64,000 nt of DNA from Clusia tigrina. Taxonomy: Eukaryota > Arthropoda > Insecta > Diptera > Clusiidae. Positions 36,842 through 49,289 of this stretch are shown here, one piece after another. The notes under the pieces were generated by a model. The model was not told the DNA's origin. It did no database searches and worked only from the letters and a program-made list of their open reading frames with translations. The stretch's first letter is position 1. Each line of letters begins with the position of its first letter. A program made the translations under genes and the position numbers. The stretch lies in the NCBI GenBank assembly GCA_920105625.2, contig OV050033.1:92196280-92260279 (forward strand), given 5' to 3'.

Positions 36842-39191
36842 GTGTTTGATTTGGGATTCAAGGGTAGCATAGCTTTGAGCGATAGCTTAAATTGGTAAGA
36901 GGCTCGAGAACTTTATTGTTACAAAATTTCAAGGTTTTATGACGCTCCAGTAAAAAGTTACAAGCATTTGTATGTTGCAAACTTTGATAGGTGTAGGAAG
37001 TACAGTATAGAAGTTAGGGCGATTTGAAGTTTTATCAGTGTTTGATTTGGGACTCAAGGGTAGCATAGCTTTGAGCGATAGCTTAAATTGACAAGAGGCT
37101 CGAGTACTTTATTGTTACAAAATTTCAAGGTTTTATGACGCTCCAGTAAAAAGTTACAAGCATTTGTATGTTGCATACTTTGATAGGTGTAGGACGTACC
37201 GTATAGAAGCTAGGGCCATTTGAATTTTTTTTAGTGTTTGATTTGGGACTCAAGGGTAGCACAGCTTTGAGCGATAGCTTAAATTGGCAAGAGGCTCGAA
37301 TACTTTCTTGTTACAAAATTTCAATGTTTTATGACGCTTCAGTAAAAAGTTACAAGCATTTGTATGTTGCAAACTTTGATAGGTGTAGGACGTACCGTAT
37401 AGAAGATAGGGCCATTGAAGTTTTATCAGTGTTTGATTTGGGACTCAAGGGTAGCATAGCTTTGAGCGATAGCTTAAATTGACAAGAGGCTCGAGTACTT
37501 TATTGTTATAAAATTTCAAGGTTTTATGACGCTTCAGTAAAGAGTTACAAGCATTTGTATGTTGCAAACTTTGATAGGTGTAGGACGTACCGTATAGAAG
37601 TTAGGGCCATTTGATGTTTTATCAGTGTTTGATTTGGGAATCAAGGGTAGCGTAGCTTTGAGCGATAGCTTAAAATGACAAGAGGCTCGAGTACTTTATT
37701 GTTACAAAATTTCAAGGTTTTATGACACTCCAGTAAAAAGTTACAAGCATTTGTATGTTGCAAACGTTGGTAGGTGTAGGACGTACCGTATAGAAGTTAA
37801 GGCCATTTGAAGTTTTATCAGTGTTTGATTTGGGACTCAAGGGTAGCATAGCTTTGAGCGATAGCTTAAATTGGCAAGAGGCTCGAATACTTTATTGTTA
37901 CAAAATTTCAACGCTTTATGACGCTCCAGTAAAACGTTACAAGCATTTGTATGTTGCAAACTTTGATAGGTGTAGGACGTACCGTATAGAAGTTAGGGCC
38001 ATTTGAAGTTTTATCAGTGTTTGATTTGGGACTCAAGGGTAGCATGGCTTTGAGCGATAGCTTAAATTGACAAGAGGCTCGAGTACTTTATTGTTACAAC
38101 ATTTCAACGTTTTACGACGCTCCAGTAAAAAGTTACAAGCATTTGTATGTTGCAAACTTTGATAGGTGTAGGACGTACCGTATAAAAGTTAGGGCCATTT
38201 GAAGTTTAATCAGTGTTTGATTTGGAACTCTAGGTTAGCATAGCTTTGAGCGATAGCTTAAATTGACAAGAGGCTCGAGTACTTTATTGTTACAAAATTT
38301 CAAGGTTTTATGACGCTCCAGTAAAAAGTTACAAGCATTTGTATGTTGCAAACTTTGATAGGTGTAGGACGTACCGTATAGAAATTAAGGCCATTTGAAG
38401 TTTTATCAGTGTTTGATTTTGGACTCAAGGGTAGCATAGCTTTGGGCGATAGCTTATATTGGCAAGAGGCTCGAATACTTTCTTGTTTCAAAATTTCAAC
38501 GTTTTATGACGCTCCACTAAAAAGTTACAAGCATTTGTATGTTGCAAACTTTGATAGGTGTTGGACGTACCGTATAGAAGTTAAGGCCATTTGAAGTTTT
38601 ATCAGTGTTTGATTTGGGACTCAAGGGTAGCATAGCTTTGAGCGATAGCTTAAATTGGCAAGAGGCTCGAATACTTTATTTTTACAAAATTTCAACGTTT
38701 TATGACGCTCCAGAAAAAGTTACAAGCATTTGTATGTTGCAAACTTTGATAGGTGTAGGACGTACCGTATAGAAGTTAGGGCCATTTGAAGTTTTATCAG
38801 TGTTTGATTTGGGACTCAAGGGTAGCATAGCTTTGAGCAATAGCTTAAATTGACAAGAGGCTCGAGTACTTTATTGTTACAAAATTTCAACGTTTTATGA
38901 CGCTCCAGTAAAATGTTACAAGCATTTGTATGTAGCAAACTTTGATAGGTGTAGGACGTACCGTATAAAAGTTAAGGCCATTTGAAGTTTTATCAGTGTT
39001 TGATTTGGAACTCAAGGTTAGCATAGCTTTGAGCGATATCTTAAATTGACAAGAGGCTCGAGTACTTTATTGTTATAAAATTTCAAGGTTTTATGACGCT
39101 CCAGTAAAAAGTTACAAGCATTTGTATGTTGCAAACTTTGATAGGAGTAGGACGTACCGTGTAGAAGTTAGGGCCATTTGAAGTTTTATCA
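36842..39191 (+). repeat. 12-monomer higher-order unit U2 (2,350 bp)
   Basis: This has the same start and same order as U1 but lacks seven monomers (3,722 - 2,350 = 1,372 = 7 x 196). It keeps both 1-bp deletions, so its length is 12 x 196 - 2. Its second half (37,821-39,191) matches 31,749-33,119 at an offset of 6,072, sharing GAAGTTTAATCAG. It is therefore closer to that part of the block-duplication copy than to U1. Its first monomer has TTGGTAAGAGG, a private change. Confidence 0.9.
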
Positions 39192-42100
39192 GTGTTTGAT
39201 TTGGGATTCAAGGGTAGCATAGCTTTGAGCGATAGCTTAAATTGGCAAGAGGCTCGAGAACTTTATTGTTACAAAATTTCAAGGTTTTATGACGCTCCAG
39301 TAAAAAGTTACAAGCATTTGTATGTTGCAAACTTTGATAGGTGTAGGAAGTACAGTATAGAAGTTAGGGCGATTTGAAGTTTTATCAGTGTTTGATTTGG
39401 GACTCAAGGGTAGCATAGCTTTGAGCGATAGCTTAAATTGACAAGAGGCTCGAGTACTTTATTGTTACAAAATTTCAAGGTTTTATGACGCTCCAGTAAA
39501 AAGTTACAAGCATTTGTATGTTGCATACTTTGATAGGTGTAGGACGTACCGTATAGAAGCTAGGGCCATTTGAATTTTTTTTAGTGTTTGATTTGGGACT
39601 CAAGGGTAGCACAGCTTTGAGCGATAGCTTAAATTGGCAAGAGGCTCGAATACTTTCTTGTTACAAAATTTCAATGTTTTATGACGCTTCAGTAAAAAGT
39701 TACAAGCATTTGTATGTTGCAAACTTTGATAGGTGTAGGACGTACCGTATAGAAGATAGGGCCATTGAAGTTTTATCAGTGTTTGATTTGGGACTCAAGG
39801 GTAGCATAGCTTTGAGCGATAGCTTAAATTGACAAGAGGCTCGAGTACTTTATTGTTATAAAATTTCAAGGTTTTATGACGCTTGAGTAAAAAGTTACAA
39901 GCATTTGTATGTTGCAAACTTTGATAGGTGTAGGACGTACCGTATAGAAGTTAGGGCCATTTGATGTTTTATCAGTGTTTGATTTGGGAATCAAGGGTAG
40001 CATAGCTTTGAGCGATAGCTTAAAATGACAAGAGGCTCGAGTACTTTATTGTTACAAAATTTCAAGGTTTTATGACACTCCAGTAAAAAGTTACAAGCAT
40101 TTGTATGTTGCAAACGTTGGTAGGTGTAGGACGTACCGTATAGAAGTTAAGGCCATTTGAAGTTTTATCAGTGTTTGATTTGGGACTCAAGGGTAGCATA
40201 GCTTTGAGCGATAGCTTAAATTGGCAAGAGGCTCGAATACTTTATTGTTACAAAATTTCAATGCTTTATGACGCTCCAGTAAAAAGTTACAAGCATTTGT
40301 ATGTTGCAAACTTTGATAGGTGTAGGACGTACCGTATAGAAGTTAGGGCCATTTGAAGTTTTATCAGTGTTTGATTTGGGACTCAAGGGTAGCATGGCTT
40401 TGAGCGATAGCTTAAATTGACAAGAGGCTCGAGTACTTTATTGTTACAACATTTCAACGTTTTACGACGCTCCAGTAAAAAGTTACAAGCATTTGTATGT
40501 TGCAAACTTTGATAGGTGTAGGACGTACCGTATAAAAGTTAGGGCCATTTGAAGTTTTATCAGTGTTTGATTTGGAACTCTAGGTTAGCATAGCTTTGAG
40601 CGATAGCTTAAATTGACAAGAGGCTCGAGTACTTTATTGTTACAAAATTTCAAGGTTTTATGACGCTCCAGTAAAAAGTTACAAGCATTTGTATGTTGCA
40701 AACTTTGATAGGTGTAGGACGCACCGTATAGAAATTAAGGCCATTTGAAGTTTTATCAGTGTTTGATTTTTGACTCAAGGGTAGCATAGCTTTGGGCGAT
40801 AGCTTATATTGGCAAGAGGCTCGAATACTTTCTTGTTTCAAAATTTCAACGTTTTATGACGCTCCACTAAAAAGATACAAGCATTTGTATGTTGCAAACT
40901 TTGATAAGTGTAGGACGTACCGTATAGAAGTTAGGGCCATTTGAAGTTTTATCAGTGTTTGATTTGGGACTCAAGGGTAGCATGGCTTTGAGCGATAGCT
41001 TAAATTGACAAGAGGCTCGAGTACTTTATTGTTACAACATTTCAACGTTTTACGACGCTCCAGTAAAAAGTTACAAGCATTTGTATGTTGCAAACTTTGA
41101 TGGGTGTAGGACGTACCGTATAAAAGTTAGGGCCATTTGAAGTTTTATCAGTGTTTGATTTGGAACTCTAGGTTAGCATAGCTTTGAGCGATAGCTTAAA
41201 TTGACAAGAGGCTCGAGTACTTTATTGTTACAAAATTTCAAGGTTTTATGACGCTCCAGTAAAAAGTTACAAGCATTTGTATGTTGCAAACTTTGATAGG
41301 TGTAGGACGTACCGTATATAAATTAAGGCCATTTGAAGTTTTATCAGTGTTTGATTTTGGACTCAAGGGTAGCATAGCTTTGGGCGATAGCTTATATTGG
41401 CAAGAGGCTCGAATACTTTCTTGTTTCAAAATTTCAACGTTTTATGACGCTCCACTAAAAAGTTACAAGCATTTGTATGTAGCAAACTTTGATAGGTGTA
41501 GGACGTACCGTATAAAAGTTAGGGCCATTTGATGTTTTATCAGTGTTTGATTTGGGAATCAAGGGTAGCATAGCTTTGAGCGATAGCTTAAATTGGCAAG
41601 AGGCTCGAGAACTTTATTGTTACAAAATTTCAAGGTTTTATGACGCTCCAGTAAAAAGTTACAAGCATTTGTTTGTTGCAAACTTTGATAGGTGTAGGAC
41701 GTACCGTATATAAATTAAGGCCATTTGAAGTTTTATCAGTGTTTGATTTTGGACTCAAGGGTAGCATAGCTTTGGGCGATAGCTTATATTGGCAAGAGGC
41801 TCGAGTACTTTATTGTTACAAAATTTCAAGGTTTTATGACACTCCAGTAAAAAGTTACAAGCATTTGTATGTTGCAAACGTTGGTAGGTGTAGGACGTAC
41901 CGTATAGAAGTTAAGGCCATTTGAAGTTTTATCAGTGTTTGATTTGGGACTCAAGGGTAGCATAGCTTTGAGCGATAGCTTAAATTGGCAAGAGGCTCGA
42001 GAACTTTATTGTTACAAAATTTCAAGGTTTTATGACGCTCCAGTAAAAAGTTACAAGCATTTGTATGTTGCAAACTTTGATAGGTGTAGGAAGTACAGTA

Positions 42101-42913
42101 TAGAAGTTAGGGCGATTTGAAGTTTTATCAGTGTTTGATTTGGGACTCAAGGGTAGCATAGCTTTGAGCGATAGCTTAAATTGACAAGAGGCTCGAGTAC
42201 TTTATTGTTACAAAATTTCAAGGTTTTATGACGCTCCAGTAAAAAGTTACAAGCATTTATATGTTGCATACTTTGATAGGTGTAGGACGTACCGTATAGA
42301 AGCTAGGGCCATTTGAATTTTTATCAGTGTTTGATTTGGGACTCAAGGGTAGCATAGCTTTGAGCGATAGCTTAAATTGGCAAGAGGCTCGAATACTTTA
42401 TTTTTACAAAATTTCAACGTTTTATGACGCTCCAGAAAAAGTTACAAGCATTTGTATGTTGCAAACTTTGATAATTGTAGGACGTACCGTATAGAAGTTA
42501 GGGCCATTTGAAGTTTTATCAGTGTTTGATTTGGGACTCAAGGGTAGCATAGCTTTGAGCAATAGCTTAAATTGACAAGAGGCTCGAGTACTTTATTGTT
42601 ACAAAATTTCAACGTTTTATGACGCTCCAGTAAAATGTTACAAGCATTTGTATGTAGCAAACTTTGATAGGTGTAGGACGTACCGTATAAAAGTTAAGGC
42701 CATTTGAAGTTTTATCAGTGTTTGATTTGGAACTCAAGGTTAGCATAGCTTTGAGCGATATCTTAAATTGACAAGAGGCTCGAGTACTTTATTGTTATAA
42801 AATTTCAAGGTTTTATGACGCTCCAGTAAAAAGTTACAAGCATTTGTATGTTGCAAACTTTGATAGGAGTAGGACGTACCGTGTAGAAGTTAGGGCCATT
42901 TGAAGTTTTATCA
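39192..42913 (+). repeat. 19-monomer higher-order unit U3 (3,722 bp)
   Basis: This is a full-length unit collinear with U1. It shares U1-specific variants such as GACGCTTGAGTAAAA (33,811 and 39,883 for TTGAG, 6,072 bp apart). Private changes include GATTTTTGACTC near 40,767, which breaks one of the long open frames, and GCATTTATATG near 42,257. Confidence 0.92.
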
Positions 42914-45900
42914 GTGTTTGATTTGGGATTCAAGGGTAGCATAGCTTTGAGCGATAGCTTAAATTGGCAAGAGGCTCGAGAACTTTATTGTTACAAAATT
43001 TCAAGGTTTTATGACGCTCCAGTAAAAAGTTACAAGCATTTGTATGTTGCAAACTTTGATAGGTGTAGGAAGTACAGTATAGAAGTTAGGGCGATTTGAA
43101 GTTTTATCAGTGTTTGATTTGGGACTCAAGGGTAGCATAGCTTTGAGCGATAGCTTAAATTGACAAGAGGCTCGAGTACTTTATTGTTACAAAATTTCAA
43201 GGTTTTATGACGCTCCAGTAAAAAGTTACAAGCATTTGTATGTTGCATACTTTGATAGGTGTAGGACGTACCGTATAGAAGCTAGGGCCATTTGAATTTT
43301 TTTTAGTGTTTGATTTGGGACTCAAGGGTAGCACAGCTTTGAGCGATAGCTTAAATTGGCAAGAGGCTCGAATACTTTCTTGTTACAAAATTTCAATGTT
43401 TTATGACGCTTCAGTAAAAAGTTACAAGCATTTGTATGTTGCAAACTTTGATAGGTGTAGGACGTACCGTATAGAAGATAGGGCCATTGAAGTTTTATCA
43501 GTGTTTGATTTGGGACTCAAGGGTAGCATAGCTTTGAGCGATAGCTTAAATTGACAAGAGGCTCGAGTACTTTATTGTTATAAAATTTCAAGGTTTTATG
43601 ACGCTTCAGTAAAAAGTTACAAGCATTTGTATGTTGCAAACTTTGATAGGTGTAGGACGTACCGTATAGAAGTTAGGGCCATTTGATGTTTTATCAGTGT
43701 TTGATTTGGGAATCAAGGGTAGCGTAGCTTTGAGCGATAGCTTAAAATGACAAGAGGCTCGAGTACTTTATTGTTACAAAATTTCAAGGTTTTATGACAC
43801 TCCAGTAAAAAGTTACAAGCATTTGTATGTTGCAAACGTTGGTAGGTGTAGGACGTACCGTATAGAAGTTAAGGCCATTTGAAGTTTTATCAGTGTTTGA
43901 TTTGGGACTCAAGGGTAGCATAGCTTTGAGCGATAGCTTAAATTGGCAAGAGGCTCGAATACTTTATTGTTACAAAATTTCAACGCTTTATGACGCTCCA
44001 GTAAAAAGTTACAAGCATTTGTATGTTGCAAACTTTGATAGGTGTAGGACGTACCGTATAGAAGTTAGGGCCATTTGAAGTTGTATCAGTGTTTGATTTG
44101 GGACTCAAGGGTAGCATGGCTTTGAGCGATAGCTTAAATTGACAAGAGGCTCGAGTACTTTATTGTTACAACATTTCAACGTTTTACGACGCTCCAGTAA
44201 AAAGTTACAAGCATTTGTATGTTGCAAACTTTGATAGGTGTAGGACGTACCGTATAAAAGTTAGGGCCATTTGAAGTTTTATCAGTGTTTGATTTGGAAC
44301 TCTAGGTTAGCATAGCTTTGAGCGATAGCTTAAATTGACAAGAGGCTCGAGTACTTTATTGTTACAAAATTTCAAGGTTTTATGACGCTCCAGTAAAAAG
44401 TTACAAGCATTTGTATGTTGCAAACTTTGATAGGTGTAGGACGCACCGTATAGAAATTAAGGCCATTTGAAGTTTTATCAGTGTTTGATTTTGGACTCAA
44501 GGGTAGCATAGCTTTGGGCGATAGCTTATATTGGCAAGAGGCTCGAATACTTTCTTGTTTCAAAATTTCAACGTTTTATGACGCTCCACTAAAAAGTTAC
44601 AAGCATTTGTATGTTGCAAACTTTGATAGGTGTAGGACGTACCGTATAGAAGTTAGGGCCATTTGAAGTTTTATCAGTGTTTGATTTGGGACTCAAGGGT
44701 AGCATGGCTTTGAGCGATAGCTTAAATTGACAAGAGGCTCGAGTACTTTATTGTTACAACAATTCAACGTTTTACGACGCTCCAGTAAAAAGTTACAAGC
44801 ATTTGTATGTTGCAAACTTTGATGGGTGTAGGACGTACCGTATAAAAGTTAGGGCCATTTGAAGTTTTATCAGTGTTTGATTTGGAACTCTAGGTTAGCA
44901 TAGCTTTGAGCGATAGCTTAAATTGACAAGAGGCTCGAGTACTTTATTGTTACAAAATTTCAAGGTTTTATGACGATCCAGTAAAAAGTTACAAGCATTT
45001 GTATGTTGCAAACTTTGATAGGTGTAGGACGTACCGTATATAAATTAAGGCCATTTGAAGTTTTATCAGTGTTTGATTTTGGACTCAAGGGTAGCATAGC
45101 TTTGGGCGATAGCTTATATTGGCAAGAGGCTCGAATACTTTCTTGTTTCAAAATTTCAACGTTTTAAGACGCTCCACTAAAAAGTTACAAGCATTTGTAT
45201 GTAGCAAACTTTGATAGGTGTAGGACGTACCGTATAAAAGTTAGGGCCATTTGATGTTTTATCAGTGTTTGATTTGGGAATCAAGGGTAGCATAGCTTTG
45301 AGCGATAGCTTAAATTGGCAAGAGGCTCGAGAACTTTATTGTTACAAAATTTCAAGGTTTTATGACGCTCCAGTAAAAAGTTACAAGCATTTGTTTGTTG
45401 CAAACTTTGATAGGTGTAGGACGTACCGTATATAAATTAAGGCCATTTGAAGTTTTATCAGTGTTTGATTTTGGACTCAAGGGTAGCATAGCTTTGGGCG
45501 ATAGCTTATATTGGCAAGAGGCTCGAGTACTTTATTGTTACAAAATTTCAAGGTTTTATGACACTCCAGTAAAAAGTTACAAGCATTTGTATGTTGCAAA
45601 CGTTGGTAGGTGTAGGACGTACCGTATAGAAGTTAAGGCCATTTGAAGTTTTATCAGTGTTTGATTTGGGACTCAAGGGTAGCATAGCTTTGAGCGATAG
45701 CTTAAATTGGCAAGAGGCTCGAGAACTTTATTGTTACAAAATTTCAAGGTTTTATGACGCTCCAGTAAAAAGTTACAAGCATTTGTATGTTGCAAACTTT
45801 GATAGGTGTAGGAAGTACAGTATAGAAGTTAGGGCGATTTGAAGTTTTATCAGTGTTTGATTTGGGACTCAAGGGTAGCATAGCTTTGAGCGATAGCTTA

Positions 45901-46635
45901 AATTGACAAGAGGCTCGAGTACTTTATTGTTACAAAATTTCAAGGTTTTATGACGCTCCAGTAAAAAGTTACAAGCATTTGTATGTTGCATACTTTGATA
46001 GGTGTAGGACGTACCGTATAGAAGCTAGGGCCATTTGAATTTTTATCAGTGTTTGATTTGGGACTCAAGGGTAGCATAGCTTTGAGCGATAGCTTAAATT
46101 GGCAAGAGGCTCGAATACTTTATTTTTACAAAATTTCAACGTTTTATGACGCTCCAGAAAAAGTTACAAGCATTTGTATGTTGCAAACTTTGATAATTGT
46201 AGGACGTACCGTATAGAAGTTAGGGCCATTTGAAGTTTTATCAGTGTTTGATTTGGGACTCAAGGGTAGCATAGCTTTGAGCAATAGCTTAAATTGACAA
46301 GAGGCTCGAGTACTTTATTGTTACAAAATTTCAACGTTTTATGACGCTCCAGTAAAATGTTACAAGCATTTGTATGTAGCAAACTTTGATAGGTGTAGGA
46401 CGTACCGTATAAAAGTTAAGGCCATTTGAAGTTTTATCAGTGTTTGATTTGGAACTCAAGGTTAGCATAGCTTTGAGCGATATCTTAAATTGACAAGAGG
46501 CTCGAGTACTTTATTGTTATAAAATTTCAAGGTTTTATGACGCTCCAGTAAAAAGTTACAAGCATTTGTATGTTGCAAACTTTGATAGGAGTAGGACGTA
46601 CCGTGTAGAAGTTAGGGCCATTTGAAGTTTTATCA
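42914..46635 (+). repeat. 19-monomer higher-order unit U4 (3,722 bp)
   Basis: This is a full-length unit. It carries GGGTAGCGTAGC at 43,723, a variant shared with U2 (37,651) and U5 (47,445) but not with U1 or U3. Private changes include GAAGTTGTATCAG near 44,080, ACAACAATTC near 44,757 and TTTTAAGACG near 45,167. Confidence 0.92.
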
Positions 46636-49289
46636 GTGTTTGATTTGGGATTCAAGGGTAGCATAGCTTTGAGCGATAGCTTAAATTGGCAAGAGGCTCG
46701 AGAACTTTATTGTTACAAAATTTCAAGGTTTTATGACGCTCCAGTAAAAAGTTACAAGCATTTGTATGTTGCAAACTTTGATAGGTGTAGGAAGTACAGT
46801 ATAGAAGTTAGGGCGATTTGAAGTTTTATCAGTGTTTGATTTGGGACTCAAGGGTAGCATAGCTTTGAGCGATAGCTTAAATTGACAAGAGGCTCGAGTA
46901 CTTTATTGTTACAAAATTTCAAGGTTTTATGACGCTCCAGTAAAAAGTTACAAGCATTTGTATGTTGCATACTTTGATAGGTGTAGGACGTACCGTATAG
47001 AAGCTAGGGCCATTTGAATTTTTTTTAGTGTTTGATTTGGGACTCAAGGGTAGCACAGCTTTGAGCGATAGCTTAAATTGGCAAGAGGCTCGAATACTTT
47101 CTTGTTACAAAATTTCAATGTTTTATGACGCTTCAGTAAAAAGTTACAAGCATTTGTATGTTGCAAACTTTGATAGGTGTAGGACGTACCGTATAGAAGA
47201 TAGGGCCATTGAAGTTTTATCAGTGTTTGATTTGGGACTCAAGGGTAGCATAGCTTTGAGCGATAGCTTAAATTGACAAGAGGCTCGAGTACTTTATTGT
47301 TATAAAATTTCAAGGTTTTATGACGCTTCAGTAAAAAGTTACAAGCATTTGTATGTTGCAAACTTTGATAGGTGTAGGACGTACCGTATAGAAGTTAGGG
47401 CCATTTGATGTTTTATCAGTGTTTGATTTGGGAATCAAGGGTAGCGTAGCTTTGAGCGATAGCTTAAAATGACAAGAGGCTCGAGTACTTTATTGTTACA
47501 AAATTTCAAGGTTTTATGACACTCCAGTAAAAAGTTACAAGCATTTGTATGTTGCAAACGTTGGTAGGTGTAGGACGTACCGTATAGAAGTTAAGGCCAT
47601 TTGAAGTTTTATCAGTGTTTGATTTGGGACTCAAGGGTAGCATAGCTTTGAGCGATAGCTTAAATTGGCAAGAGGCTCGAATACTTTATTGTTACAAAAT
47701 TTCAACGCTTTATGACGCTCCAGTAAAAAGTTACAAGCATTTGTATGTTGCAAACTTTGATAGGTGTAGGACGTACCGTATAGAAGTTAGGGCCATTTGA
47801 AGTTTTATCAGTGTTTGATTTGGGACTCAAGGGTAGCATGGCTTTGAGCGATAGCTTAAATTGACAAGAGGCTCGAGTACTTTATTGTTACAACATTTCA
47901 ACGTTTTACGACGCTCCAGTAAAAAGTTACAAGCATTTGTATGTTGCAAACTTTGATAGGTGTAGGACGTACCGTATAAAAGTTAGGGCCATTTGAAGTT
48001 TTATCAGTGTTTGATTTGGAACTCTAGGTTAGCATAGCTTTGAGCGATAGCTTAAATTGACAAGAGGCTCGAGTACTTTATTGTTACAAAATTTCAAGGT
48101 TTTATGACGCTCCAGTAAAAAGTTACAAGCATTTGTATGTTGCAAACTTTGATAGGTGTAGGACGCACCGTATAGAAATTAAGGCCATTTGAAGTTTTAT
48201 CAGTGTTTGATTTTGGACTCAAGGGTAGCATAGCTTTGGGCGATAGCTTATATTGGCAAGAGGCTCGAATACTTTTTTGTTTCAAAATTTCAACGTTTTA
48301 TGACGCTCCACTAAAAAGTTACAAGCATTTGTATGTTGCAAACTTTGATAGGTGTAGGACGTACCGTATAGAAGTTAGGGCCATTTGAAGTTTTATCAGT
48401 GTTTGATTTGGGACTCAAGGGTAGCATGGCTTTGAGCGATAGCTTAAATTGACAAGAGGCTCGAGTACTTTATTGTTACAACATTTCAACGTTTTACGAC
48501 GCTCCAGTAAAAAGTTACAAGCATTTGTATGTTGCAAACTTTGATGGGTGTAGGACGTACCGTATAAAAGTTAGGGCCATTTGAAGTTTTATCAGTGTTT
48601 GATTTGGAACTCTAGGTTAGCATAGCTTTGAGCGATAGCTTAAATTGACAAGAGGCTCGAGTACTTTATTGTTACAAAATTTCAAGGTTTTATGACCATC
48701 CAGTAAAAAGTTACAAGCATTTGTATGTTGCAAACTTTGATAGGTGTAGGACGTACCGTATATAAATTAAGGCCATTTGAAGTTTTATCAGTGTTTGATT
48801 TTGGACTCAAGGGTAGCATAGCTTTGGGCGATAGCTTATATTGGCAAGAGGCTCGAATACTTTCTTGTTTCAAAATTTCAACGTTTTATGACGCTCCACT
48901 AAAAAGTTACAAGCATTTGTATGTAGCAAACTTTGATAGGTGTAGGACGTACCGTATAAAAGTTAGGGCCATTTGATGTTTTATCAGTGTTTGATTTGGG
49001 AATCAATGGTAGCATAGCTTTGAGCGATAGCTTAAAATGACAAGAGGCTCGAGTACTTTATTGTTACAAAATTTCAAGGTTTTATGACACTCCAGTAAAA
49101 AGTAACAAGCATTTGTATGTTGCAAACGTTGGTAGGTGTAGGACGTACCGTATAGAAGTTAAGGCCATTTGAAGTTTTATCAGTGTTTGATTTGGGACTC
49201 AAGGGTAGCATAGCTTTGAGCGATAGCTTAAATTGGCAAGAGGCTCGAGAACTTTATTGTTACAAAATTTCAAGGTTTTATGACGCTCC
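46636..49289 (+). repeat. 19-monomer higher-order unit U5, interrupted
   Basis: This begins collinear with U4 at an offset of 3,722 and keeps it through the monomer near 48,682. It has lost one monomer before 49,183, since the GGACTC-to-CTCGAGAAC monomer lies 2,547 bp into this unit but 2,743 bp into U3 and U4. From about 49,290 the order switches to that of the 4,899-bp repeat, so the unit never completes. Confidence 0.87.
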
